DNA of 64,000 nt from Amborella trichopoda (lineage: Eukaryota > Streptophyta > Magnoliopsida > Amborellales > Amborellaceae). Numbering within the stretch: the stretch's first letter is position 1; each line of letters opens with the position of its first letter. This document shows, in pieces, positions 1 to 11,400 of the stretch. The translations under genes were made by a program, and so were the position numbers. The DNA lies in assembly GCF_000471905.2 (NCBI RefSeq), contig NW_006500356.1, positions 1,680,743 through 1,744,742 on the forward strand, given 5' to 3'. The notes under the pieces were generated by a model. That model made no database searches and was not told where the DNA came from. It saw only the letters and a program-made list of their open reading frames with translations.

Positions 1-24
1 GTGCAGGTGAGCATGAAAGGATGA

Positions 25-189
25 ACAATCTTCGGGGATTTTAGATTGGGAACACAACAAAACACTAACACTCAGGGATTTGGGAATAGTCAGACGCCTG
101 CTAATATCGATGATTCATTTTTAGATCGAATCAATGAATTGTTAAACGAATTCAATCAATGGCACCAGCGTGACCAAGAAGAACAATAA
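25..189 (+). pseudogene. C-terminal tail of an unrecognised, possibly transposon, protein
   Basis: An open frame follows a stop at 22-24 and ends at TAA 187-189. Its tail is acidic and helical (SFLDRINELLNEF, then QRDQEEQ). It lies some 370 bp before a hAT-like terminus ending near 560, so it may be the last codons of a degraded transposase. No catalytic motif is visible and the upstream part lies outside the window. Confidence 0.22.
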
Positions 190-439
190 CGTCGTCTATC
201 ATTTTATTTTTAGATCATATGTTACTAATTTTATGCTTTATTGTAGTCCATATATGTTGATATAGTTATTCGATGATAATTCTATGTTTATTCTTTTGTG
301 TGATGTAAATTAAATGCTGAACGGCAGTTCATATTCGCATATTCATTCAAAAACATGAAAATTCTTAATGGAGTACCATCATTTCTTATTGAATTCTTAA
401 AAAACAATATTTATAATGGATTTTAATAATTTTATCTGA

Positions 440-560
440 TTTTTTTTAAGCTTTATTTTGACCGATTCACCCGATTCTCGATCCAGATAGCCGATTCGCC
501 CATCCGGATCGGCTTTTTGGGAACCCGATCCAAGTCACCGATCCGTTTTTTAAACCATTG
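440..560. repeat. hAT-like transposon terminus
   Basis: GATC/CCGATT-rich subterminal sequence is repeated several times and ends in TTTTTTAAACCATTG. Read from the other strand this gives a CAATGGTTTAAAAAA terminus, a form common at plant hAT ends. Similar CCGAT-rich sequence recurs near 16100-16370, 17880-17960 and 7450-7740. The partner end is not in the window. Confidence 0.35.
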
Positions 561-749
561 CAATAATACCTTTAGCGATGCCATTGCAATTCGGAGCGTA
601 CATTTCGTAACCCCTTGGGTAAAATCCAATCTAATAGTATTGGTAGAACTTTAAATTTTGGAGATGTAACACATTCAGTTCATAGTCTAGTCTCAATATA
701 AAAAGGAAATTTTATTAAAATGCCCAAAACATATGAACTATTTAATAAT

Positions 750-1142
750 GGGAGCAGTTTGTATAGAGCCGACGCTCTAAACAATCAAAGGAAAGCCCAC
801 CTTCAAAATATGTCAATAAATGTGATTTCAATATTGGAAATATTTATGATTGCCTTAAAATATATTTTTGTTTTTAATTATAAAATTTAAAACTTCAAAA
901 ATAGTGTAGATCAAGCAGATTTATAAAAACATGAAAATCTTGAAAATTGACACTCCAAAAATACCTTAAACGATGCATATACACCAAAACTCGAAATCCT
1001 TTTTTTTTTCATGCTCATGCATCTTGATAACGGGATGATCAATTTGAGGATATTTGGGCATCAAAACAACCTCTTCTAATGAAATTTTTAATGTAAGATC
1101 TAATTTGATTGTTTAGAGCCTAGGCTCTATATAAATTTTTCC
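750..1142 (+). mobile_element. MITE family M1, copy 1
   Basis: A 393-bp non-coding element with terminal inverted repeats. The left end carries GTATAGAGCCGACGCTCTAAAC and the right end GTTTAGAGCCTAGGCTCTAT. The interior is collinear with the copies at 3991, 28420, 38631 and 39190, sharing blocks such as GATGATCAATTTGAGGATAT and AAACAATCAAA. No clean target-site duplication remains on this copy. Confidence 0.7.
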
Positions 1143-2861
1143 TTATTTGGAACTATTCCATCAGACGACTAGGTGTTATTTTTATTGGTATTTTGAATTA
1201 CATCAAAACATATAGATAAAGTGGTATATTTTTAATATTTCATGATAATTTAATGAATTTTCTTGAGAAAATTACCAAATCACACTCCCTATGCACTTGA
1301 AAAAATAATTTATACAAGATTGAACGAAGACCATCTAATATTCTTTGGCGAGATTCAAGTACTGTAATTCAATTTTATTTTATTTTACTTAGATGATCTT
1401 CTATGATTCTTAGGTGCTTCCTAAATTTTCAGATCGAAAAAATCCTCCAAACTAGTCAGCCGCCTGACGGAGTAGGTGTACAGTATACTACCACGGAAGT
1501 ATTAATACACACGCCGATATCTTTATTTTACAAATGTTCACCCATTTTACATGAATCTAAAAATAAAAGAAACCCCACTTTGGAAATTCAACTAGTTCAT
1601 AAAGTATTCAGTGTATAACTTAAAACTTTGAATCGATTGCCTTGTCATGAGACCAAAACTTCAAATTCCGAACTCACCTCACCACTTAAAAAGAAAAAAA
1701 AGAAGAAAAAAGTCTAGAAATTAAATTTTTGAACCGGTTATTTGGCTGGAAAACCAATTCAAAACTTCAGAACCTTGTACGTTATAAGTTAGCCAGTTTG
1801 GATCTTGAAATTCAGAGTAGACAATTCAAGAAAAAATAAACATGTGAATTTACGACTCGAAGCCGGATAACAAGTATTTTGAGAATATAAAGGCTAGAAA
1901 AGGAACATGAGAGTAAAATATGTAAAATGGAGGGCATTTTTTTAATATAGGAAAATACAAATGACAATAAAAGTTAATCCATTCAATTTTTTCTCTAGCA
2001 TGAGCAAAATGGGAAATCCAGCCAAAATTACTATTACAATTTCGATATTTGAAAAATGTTCGATGTATTTTTCTATTTTATGCTTCTCATTTTTTTGTGC
2101 TTTTTATCCCCAAATTACTCCGATTCAAATGGACTGAATTGGGTCTTCTTCTTTCTTTCTTTTTAGTGAAATACCCATTTGGATGATTCGACATCCAATG
2201 TTCTAAATTATCTTTGCTCATAAAAAGGTGATCATGTTCAAATATTGAATGTCTGATCCCACTCACTTACTTATGTTTAATTTTTTTTACTGTAAGTTGA
2301 GGTCGCACAGAGCCCTTATTTAACGACAGACAAGCTGGTGAATTTGGACCCCGGATGTCCAAACCCACTCACTTGTCATTTTTCTAAGTGAAAGACCGGT
2401 TTAGACATTAGATACTTGAGTACTAGTTCTAACATCCTAGTCCAAATTAGTAGAATGTACAAACCATAGACAATTTAGTACTAAAAAAAAATTAAAAGTA
2501 AGGCATGAGTGTAAAATAAAAACTATACATAATAGTTTTAGGTATAGAAATATAAGGGGTTTTTTTTTATAATTTTTTCAAAAGAAAATCATGGAGAGAC
2601 TCTTCCTACTTTCTTCGCATGGCCAAAACAATGTTATATTTGTTTTCCCAGAGCTTTCTCCTTTGAACCAAAACGTTAAATGAAGATCTTTCCTTTTAAT
2701 GGAATCGAACTATACAGGAAATGCCATTAAGATGATCATACCACTTCAAAAAATTATTAATCAGTCAAATTAATTATTTTATCAATAAAGTGGTTAATTT
2801 AATAAGATTAGGAAAATTTACCAAAATACCAATGAAACAACTCTACCAACTAATGATCATA
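1143..2861. other. AT-rich intergenic DNA without recognisable gene
   Basis: The only open frame of note (1403-1618, 71 codons) has no recognisable protein features. I see no coding, RNA or element structure here beyond A/T runs. Confidence 0.5.
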
Positions 2862-2870
2862 CGTATTTTT

Positions 2871-3179
2871 AGGACGTGGTTAGCATGCAGCCAAGCCCGT
2901 ACACGTAGAAATGCGGGCCCCTTAACAAATTTATTTTTGAAATAAAATTCGATCCTAATTTTTAGAGAATATATAATCTTTAACATGGAGATCATGAATA
3001 TGAAAAAATAAATAAATTTTGAAAATTGGAATAATAAGTCTATTAAGAAACATTTGGATTGTTAGTTTCAATTGTTTTTAAATGGACCATGTATTTTCAT
3101 CCATCTTTAAGATGGATGCTTTATACCTTTGGATCGCATATTATACAAACTGGAGTCCAACCCGCATGAAACAATTGTT
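2871..3179 (+). mobile_element. MITE family M2 with perfect 9-bp TSD
   Basis: The element is flanked by CGTATTTTT at 2862-2870 and 3180-3188. It is non-coding with family ends: GCCAAGCCCG and GTAGAAATGCGGGCC on the left, and CCAACCCGCATGAAACAATTGTT on the right. Shared interior blocks include ATGGAGATCATGAATATGAA and TTTCAATTGTTTTTAAATGG. The 9-bp duplication suggests mobilisation by a Mutator-like transposase. Confidence 0.75.
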
Positions 3180-3512
3180 CGTATTTTTATGGGTCTTTAA
3201 AATATAAGTAAAATGTTAAATAGTACATTTCTCATGAATACTGATAAGATTATTTTGCTAAGTACCTCATCAAGTACTTCATTAAAAAGAACTCAGGATA
3301 CTCCTATTCAGGTTTAGAAACCTCAAAAAGCAAGGAGATTTTGATAATTTGACACATGATAAAAGTGGAGTCAGATTACAATCTACCACTTCTTCTAGGT
3401 TCCAAACTCAAAATTAGATTCTAGTCGGATATTGTTTACCCTTGAAATCCACTCCCTGCCAGTCTTGAGCATGGGTCAGAGGAAGAGGTGATTTTAAAGA
3501 TAAATAAATAAA

Positions 3513-3738
3513 GGAAAATTATACAATAAGATATTTTATCTTTGTTACAAGGTGGTCACAATTAATCTTGATTATTGGATGTGAAATTAGCCGGTTGCAT
3601 TTATTCTATTGACCAAGCTCAAAGTTCAAAAGAATTTTTCTCGAACTTTATGATACTTCCAAACTATCAAATTTCACATTAGACAGTTATAAATAATTGT
3701 GACCACCTTATACTAAAAACAATGATCTCATTGTTTCC
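3513..3738 (+). mobile_element. MITE family M3, copy 1
   Basis: An imperfect inverted-repeat element running from GGAAAATTATACAATAAGAT to ATGATCTCATTGTTTCC. The inner arms ACAAGGTGGTCACAATTAAT and ATTGTGACCACCTTAT are complementary. It is homologous to 40048-40283 and 47455-47697. No clean target-site duplication was found. Confidence 0.6.
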
Positions 3739-3990
3739 AGTCACAAATAAAAGTTTCAAAAACTAAACTCAATACATAATGACGTTCCACCATAGTATGT
3801 AACACAACTCATCACCTAAATAGTGGTTAACATATCACTTAAGAACACATCACCTAAGTACTGATTAACAAATCAAGTTGGTTTTTTAAAATTAATTAAC
3901 CAATAAATGAATTAATAAAATAAAAGTAAAGGAAAGATGTTCCCATAGGAGAAGATGGATGAGAATTGGATAGAAAAAGAAATACATATA

Positions 3991-4383
3991 GGGTGCGGTT
4001 TGTATAGAGCAGAAGATCTAGACAATCAAAGCAAGGCTCATTTTCAAATAGTGTCGAGAAATGTAGTTTCAATACTAGAAATCTTTGTAATAGATTTAAA
4101 ATAAATTTTCCTTTTTAATTATAAACTTTAAATCTTCAAAAATAGCGTACATCGAGCAGATCTATGAAAACTTCGAAATCTTGAAAATTGAAGGTCAAAA
4201 AATGCGTTACAAGATGCACTATTTCCAAAACTTGAAATGCAGTTTTTCTCATGTTCATACATCTTGAAGTCAAGATGATCAATTTGAGGATATTTGGGCA
4301 TCAAAACAACTTCTTTTAATGAAATTTTTGAGGTGAGCTCTAATTTGATTGTTTAGAGCCTCGACTATATATAAACTTTTTCC
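3991..4383 (+). mobile_element. MITE family M1, copy 2, with 9-bp TSD
   Basis: A 393-bp element from GGGTGCGGTTTGTATAGAGC to CTATATATAAACTTTTTCC. It is flanked by ATACATATA (3982-3990) and ATACATGTA (4384-4392), which match at 8 of 9 positions. This is one of the two copies that fix the M1 boundaries and the 9-bp duplication length. Confidence 0.78.
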
Positions 4384-4639
4384 ATACATGTAATATCTCA
4401 AATGTGAGGCACATCCCCAAATTGAGATTATATCTATATGAGTTTAATGAAAGTAAGGTCGTAGTGTTAGAGAATGGAATAGACGTATCTAGGCATGTAC
4501 ATAGTGGATAAAAAGTTGTAGGTAGATCTAGGATCTCGAGGCAATGGGAAGCTTGATCCAAGGTTCCTATGATTATAATTACTCGGATATGAAGTTTAGA
4601 AGTTAGACCTGGTCCAAGGGATTTATTTTTCATGCCTCG

Positions 4640-4861
4640 AAAGCGGAGGTGGATTTGGCCATCGAGCTCAATTGTTTCTTTTTACAGTTCGAGAGTGATT
4701 TTTCATTATTAGGTAATGTAATACATAATGGATTCAAAGCTCCTTGAGCACTCAATATTGTTTATGCCAATTACTGCTATAATCTTTCGAATCGTGTTTG
4801 GTTTCTAGACCATATCTTTCGTGAGGCAAATATAGTGGCTCGCACATTCGCTAAAAAAGCC
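4640..4861 (+). pseudogene. LINE RNase H C-terminal remnant
   Basis: A 74-codon frame with one stop (TGA after 'GFKAP') reads AEVDLAIELNC, then FESD, then HIFREANIVARTFAKKA. This is the order seen in the plant LINE RNase H (RVT_3) domain: the helix ending near the second catalytic Asp region, then the HxxREANxxAxxxAKK C-terminus. The 5' part of the LINE is not recognisable, so this is a dead fragment. An M2 element was inserted directly behind it. Confidence 0.5.
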
Positions 4862-4874
4862 ATAATTTTTTCAA

Positions 4875-5178
4875 AGAAAATTGTTTCATGCAGGCTGGAC
4901 CACATAACTATATCCGCAGTTCAAAAAGTGTAAAGCATCCATCTTAAAGATAGATGCAAGTAGGTGTTTCGTCTAAAGACAATGGAAACTAACGGTTCAA
5001 ATGTTTTCTTACTAGAATTATTATTTTTAGTTTTTAAAATTTATTTATTTTTTCATATTCATGATCTGCATGTTAGAGATTGCATATCTTTAAAAATCTA
5101 GTTCAAATATAAAAAATAGATTTATTAATAGGCCCATAGTTCTACGTATGCGGGCTTGGCCGTATTGAAACCTGGTCT
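4875..5178 (-). mobile_element. MITE family M2 with perfect 9-bp TSD
   Basis: An element in reverse orientation flanked by TTTTTTCAA at 4866-4874 and 5179-5187. It carries GTTTCATGCAGGCTGGACC on the left and CGGGCTTGGCCG on the right, the same ends as the copies at 2871 and 42336. The T/A-rich flank makes the exact boundary ambiguous by one base. Confidence 0.68.
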
Positions 5179-5989
5179 TTTTTTCAAAAGCTACAATTTG
5201 ACAATCTAGACCACTTGAATTTTATTCTATTACACTACTTTATGATGTGGCACAAATGCCCTATTCTACGGTTATATATTTTATAAGTTTTTTTTTCTTT
5301 TTAGTTATTAATAAAAAATCGGGTAAAGAGCCTTTTCCCCACTTAAAAATATCTGGTCCAAAGGAATTGAGAAATTCTTAACTACACATTGGGCAATGGA
5401 GTGTAGCATTTACCGCACTAAATCCGAGGCCAGGATCTCCAGTCGTAGGTGTTGACCTAAAACGTTATGATGTCCTAGGGTTGTGATGAGAAAATGGGTA
5501 GGAAAAAGCTAGGGTTTCTGGAGAGAGTTTTTCCCTTAGTCTGTTTCTCAAGCTTTTGATCTTTAAGCTCTCGTTAGATTGAGTTGGGAGGGGATATTGA
5601 TATGTGAAGGTTTGGGGTTCAGGAGTTTGATCGACAGACCAGGAATCGCATGATTCCATCTCCAAATTGTAATTTATTGATCTAAACATATTATGGAAGT
5701 GATTTACCGAAAAAAAAAACATATTATGGAAGTTTTAAACACGTATCTTACAAATCAACATGTCGGCCATACATGACACATTTTATAGCGTGTCCGACAC
5801 AAGGGATTCTTCTCTCGTGTCGGACAATGCGATTGGTGTACTAAGCCTAGAGATTCAATGATCAACGGCAAGTAGAACTCAAATCTATATTGAATCAAGG
5901 CTTACTACATGATTTTATCATGCTCTAACCTTGATTTTAGTGATTCACCGCGTTTTGGCGTATCCTCATCCAAACCAACGTTAAACATG

Positions 5990-5993
<4 letters not shown>

Positions 5994-6045
<52 letters not shown>

Positions 6046-6046
6046 G
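5994..6046. repeat. (ATT)n microsatellite
   Basis: An uninterrupted ATT/TTA trinucleotide run of about 17 units. The flanking DNA from 5188 to 6130 shows no gene. Confidence 0.95.
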
Positions 6047-6146
6047 CAACATATGTCCATCCCTTAACTGCGACTTAATAATATAATATATAGAAAAAAT
6101 CTAAAAAACGCTCATAGATGAATTGTTATAATGTTTCGCCCCACCA

Positions 6147-6358
6147 CAGACATGCTATGTCCGGTTTATTGAACGGAGCCACAACGGACGGCGCATGGTC
6201 CGTAGTGGTTTCGCATGTTTTTTGACTGTCACGGACTTGCTATGTCCATGACGGTTTGACCGCTATGGACATGCTAGGTCCGTGGCGGTCTTTAATCCTT
6301 ACCGTCCGAAAAAATCGGACGGCGTTGAGCCTATAGACGAAAACATTGTTGCGTAGTG
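6147..6358. mobile_element. CACTA-type transposon end fragment
   Basis: The right boundary reads GTTGCGTAGTG, which on the other strand is CACTACGCAAC, the form of a CACTA terminus. Inside lie three variants of GACATGCTATGTCC (near 6147, 6231 and 6265) and two CGGACGGCG motifs (near 6190 and 6313), like CACTA subterminal repeats. A matching left terminus was not found, so this is probably a truncated or deleted non-autonomous copy. Confidence 0.45.
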
Positions 6359-6915
6359 GTTTTTTAATATATAATATAGAGATAAAACTACCGAGTGGCC
6401 TTCAAATTTATGTTCATAAGAATTTCCTTCATTAGGAGAAGTGTGGGAAGTTTCCTATTTTAATGTAAGGAGTTTAATTTGGCATTTATATTCAATTCCT
6501 CTTAGTTTCCCATCCCTCCTCTCTCTCTAGAAAGGTTATCTCTTCATATCAACATCTCTCGTTTCTTTAACTAGCCAAAAAAATCTCCCTTTCCTTATTT
6601 ATTTATTTTTTACCAAGGTTACTTTATTAAAATCCGAAGGACACAAGAATGACCATAAAAGACAATTATTACATTGATAGTATCTCCCTTTCTATTCCCT
6701 ATCACGTAAAACTATTCATACTTTATTTACTACACCTGTTATTCTTTTCTCCTTTTCACACGCATCTTTCATTCCTCATTTTTCACAAGTTTCATTCTCC
6801 AATTTGCCATCCTACATCACCTACTTTACCCACAATTTTGAACAAGTGAATGTCTTCAATGTTATGATACAAATATTAGGACTACCTCCCTCTTTGAATA
6901 TGAGCATTAAAATAA

Positions 6916-7191
6916 GATCACGTGGTATTGTAGAAATGCGGCCTTGGCAATAAATATATTTTTTAAATATAATTTGATCTTAATTTTTGAAAGATATATA
7001 ATCTTTAGCATGCAGATCATGAATATAATTTTTTTTTAAAAAAACTAAAAATAATAATTATATTAAAAAAAACATTCGAACCGTTAATTACAATTGTTTT
7101 TAGATGGACCACCTATTTGCATCCGTCTTTAAGATGTATGCTTTATACCTTTGTGCAGAAATGCGGTCCAGCCCGCATGAAACTATTTTTC
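6916..7191 (+). mobile_element. MITE family M2 with perfect 9-bp TSD
   Basis: Flanked by TTAAAATAA at 6907-6915 and 7192-7200. It carries the family blocks GTAGAAATGCGGCC on the left, TTTTAGATGGACCACCTATTT in the interior and GGTCCAGCCCGCATGAAAC on the right. It is non-coding. Confidence 0.75.
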
Positions 7192-8045
7192 TTAAAATAA
7201 TTGACTAAACCTTCAAAAGAACATCATACTCTAAAAATAAAAAGGATATTAATGAAAAATTGACCCTAGCTTTTACTAGTTGGAAACCGATGAGGATTAT
7301 GGTTACCCCAATCCTAAGAATTAAGAAGACTTCCACCCAAATTCACTTTTTTGTGATTGGCTTCAAACCCAAAGTTGAGAAATGGTAGTCCGTAGCGTGC
7401 GTCCCTCTCTCTCCCTCTTGTTAATACAAGTGCTTAAAAAATTACCTATTCGGATCGGATCGGGAATTAGATTTTGGATTAGGATAGGTGGAGGACCGAC
7501 GGAGTTCCTTACACAATGGGAAATCAATCAGATTTAAAAGAATTTTCCCGATTCTATTAGAGAACCAAACGATTTTGTCAGGGAACTAGGGAATTTGTAT
7601 TGACCCACTCGCTCGGTGTCCAATTTACTTCATTTAATATTTTTGTGAAGAATTTAAAATACAAGCATACTATTTTAAATATCCTTCAAATCGGGCCGAT
7701 TCGGGTATAATAACTGGTCGGTGCACCCTGAAAATCGGGGTTTTAGAGCAATGGCTCAAAGTGTGAAGGGCAATAGGCCAACAATCATTCGTCACCATTC
7801 AAAAGCATTTACTCCTCTTACCACATTCTTGGAGCCGTCCTCAACCCACTGAAATATCATAGCGTCACGAAAAGAGTCCATTGAAATTCATAAACCTTTC
7901 CTTATGCGAAAGGTTCCCGAAATTTCGGGGAAGAACAAACCAGCAAGAAATCCAAAAATTGATGCCCCCACAATATTCATTGCTTTATGCCCCCATAATA
8001 TTCATTGCTTTAAATGCGTATCACATTAAAAAGCAAAGACTTTAC

Positions 8046-8352
8046 GGTAGAACTCTCTCACGCTCTCATCTCTCCTCTCTCTCTCTCTATTGTAGAACTT
8101 GCTCTCTCTCTCTCCCTCACTCATCTCTCCTCTCTCTTCTCCTTTTAGGGTTGAATTTACTCTCTCTCCTCTCTCCTCTATCCTCTCTCTAAGGTTGAAT
8201 TTCCTTTCTCTCTCCTTTCTCTCAGGGTAGAACTTGCTCTCTCTCATCTCTCCTCACTTTGTAAGATAGAACTTGCTCTCTCTCTCCTCTCTCTAGGGTA
8301 GAACTTGCTCTCTCTCTTTCTCTAGGGTAGAACTTGCACTCTCTCTCTCTCT
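8046..8352. repeat. Degenerate pyrimidine-rich minisatellite upstream of the Vps62-like gene
   Basis: About eight copies of GTAGAACTTGCTCTCTC-like units (near 8048, 8092, 8148, 8192, 8227, 8265, 8298 and 8327), spaced 29-56 bp and joined by CT-rich tracts. It ends some 80 bp before the proposed ATG at 8431, so it lies in the promoter or 5' leader. The TTTAAATAG sequence near 8370 could be a TATA-like element. Confidence 0.8.
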
Positions 8353-8430
8353 CGCTTAAATGATATGCTTTAAATAGATAGACCCATATCCATTTGTTGT
8401 GTGAACAAAACAAAGAAGGTGAAGTTTGAG

Positions 8431-11400
8431 ATGGGGAATCGCCTCCCTCGCCCTCAACCAGCCGTGAAGCTGATGCCTGTAGACACTCCATTTAAATTGC
8501 CTTCCACTCTTCCATCTTGGCCACCAGGTACCTCTCTCTCTCTCGACATAAATAGACATGCATCAATATGCATGGAATGCTTCTTAAAGGCCGGGTTAGT
8601 TAATGGGTGCTAATCAAACACGACTCCATATAAATGCAGCTCTAGTGCCGGAGACCCTGCGATAGCTTGAAAATCTATTTTTTCTGTGATTATAAGATTT
8701 GTAGCTTCAAATGTGGTGCCGATCATATAGATCCATAAATACTTAAAAATAGACGGTCTAGATAACTTGCTTAAGAGATATGTTGTTTTTATAATTTTTT
8801 TTTTTTTTTTCATATCCATAATTATTGAGGTCCAGATGATCAATTTGATTCTTTTCAATACTAGAACTGCATTTCCCGGCAAGGTATTTAAGTCTTGATC
8901 GGCTTTTTAATGTAAATCTAAGGCTTTTATGTAGAAATCTTCTCTTTTTTGTTTCATTTTTTAAAACACTCATTGAATTATGTTCACCTACCATTGTTTT
9001 CCCTCCTTCAAGTCTAGTACATGGACCTTCAAATGTAAGAGTTATTTGCTTCTGGATAAAGCACTCTCAAGGAAAAAAAAAAGGAAAATGGTAGGGAAAA
9101 AAATTGAGGAATGAATGAAAAAAAGAAAAGGAAATTACGGGAAAAAACTTTTCTAAAAACTATTATCTAATCTTTTAAAAGATTTAGATAAGATTAACCT
9201 TCTTTCAAGCTTAGGATGTTCTATATAGAAGGCATTATGCCATTTTTTGCAACGTTAAATACTCTAGGACGATATCAGTAAGGCAACGTAAAACCCGTTA
9301 TGTTAAGAAAAGAACCTCTCAATAGATAACGCAGTTAGATACCGTTACAGGTGGAACTAAAGCTGTTAGATCGGCCAAACTATTGGCGTGATGTTGAAGC
9401 GGGATTTGTACCATCAATGGGTTTGTGTGATTGAGATTTAGAGAGAGAGAGAGAGGGGCCCGGGGATGAATATTTGGGTCATACTCCAACGGGAGTATAG
9501 TGTTCATTTACTCCCTCGGGTAAAGCCCCGAATTTTGGGATATAAACTTTCAACCCGTTGACTAACCTTGATAAAAAAAAAAAAGGAAATTTTTTTTTAA
9601 AAAAAAATTACACTCTTTATGCACTTGAAAAAATAATGTTCAATATTGTCCAATTTTTTAAGGGTAACGTCTAACTGTCCAATTTTTTCTTTTGAAAATA
9701 ATAATGGAGTGATTCTTCCCAAACTTCTAGATTAAAAAAAAGAATCCCAAGTACATCATCTGATGAGGGAGTAACTGTACAATATGCTACCACAGGAGCA
9801 TAGTACATGCGCTTATGAGAGGAAGCATTGCGTTTACTAGATAATGCGCGCGCAGTCTAGTTTATGGTAATTTTCAAAATTTCAGTCAGAAATAATTACT
9901 TTATTTTTAAATAATTCAGCCCATAATAAGTTATTTGGATTTTTAAATAATTGGATTTCTAGCTATTTTTAAGAATTCTTTAAACATCAAACATCAAATA
10001 TAAGTTATTTTTTTATTTTCAAATTATGAGTACTTATCGTTTTAAAAATAATTCATGCCTGTTTAAAAATAAGAGATTTCGAAATGAAAGGAAATGATTT
10101 TGTGATAATTTTAATTTCCATATTTATTTATTTTAACTAATTCATGCCATAATAAAACAATTGGATTCTTCAACTATTATTAAAAATATTCTTATTTATG
10201 ACGTCTATCTATAACAATTTTCACATTACTTTTTAAATTATGAATACTCAATGTTTTGAAAATAATTAGTCTGAATTTGAAATAAGAGGTCTGAATTTAG
10301 TAAGACATGAAATGAAAACCTATTTTCCTATACTTTTGATATAGGAACAGATGGCCAATTTTTTTATTTTTTATTTTTTTTAAAAAAAAAGAAGGGCAAA
10401 AAAAAAAATGCGGTCTAATGTTTCAACGGACATGTAATTATAAGATTTAAATATAGTACAGCTGTAAATTTTCCTTTTAAAAGACTGTATAGATCTAAGG
10501 CCATGCATTTTTGTTAGAAATAAACATGTTTTCCCTGACGGTCTCTTCACACTATTCACGAACTGGGTAAAGAGCTAATCAACCTTGGAGGAGGACCTTG
10601 TCAAGTGTGGTAGTTAGGAAAGGCCAAAAGTCCCAAAACAATAACCCCAAAGCAACCTTATCTTTCAAAGCAGTTGTTTGTTTCACACACTTTGGGCAGG
10701 AAAATGTGCCTTTATTTCATAAAATACTCACTCTTTTCTAAAACCAACCAATGTTAGAGATCTTTATCTGAAAATTCGTTTCAAAAATAGCTCCTCACCT
10801 CATCTGAAGCTTCTGTCGGACGTTTGTATGTTTGTGTGAGTGCATCTGCATGGTAGTTTTTTTTTCTCACTTTCCGTCCGGTGTTTGACTACTCGGGTGA
10901 GCCAACCCGGACTCGCTCAAGTAATTCGGGTTCACCACCTTGGTGGTCCCAAGTATCCCAAGTTTTGCTGTCAAGGTCGGAATCTTAAAAAGAGAATTTA
11001 AGAAAGAAACAACTAAATATTTTAAAAAATAAGAAAGTTATTTGTAGTATGTCCTTTGTATTTTGTACCATTTTTGACAAAGATTGACAAGTATTTTAGC
11101 CATGAGTGCTTGCTTTCCCTTCTTTTTAGTTTATTTCTAAAGTATCTCCACTCACAAATTGATTTTTTCAAAATCTATTTTTTCACTACTTTTGAAACCT
11201 CATTTAGATGTATTTTGTTTAAGTTTACTTTAAACACATTTTCACATCTTTGTTGGAAATTTTTTGTATTTTTTTAACACTCTTTGGCCTGGCCATGATG
11301 TACCCGACTCGAGCCGAGTCCGGGTCATGCTTTCCTATACTTCCTTCATCTCAACTTGTACGTTTATGAGTGTGAAAAAATGTGCTTGGTAGTTTTATTC

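Noticed and set aside
7440..7760. GATCGGATCGGG- and CCGATTCGGG-rich stretch resembling hAT subterminal sequence
   Set aside because: No terminus, inverted repeat or flank duplication could be placed, so it was not listed as an element.
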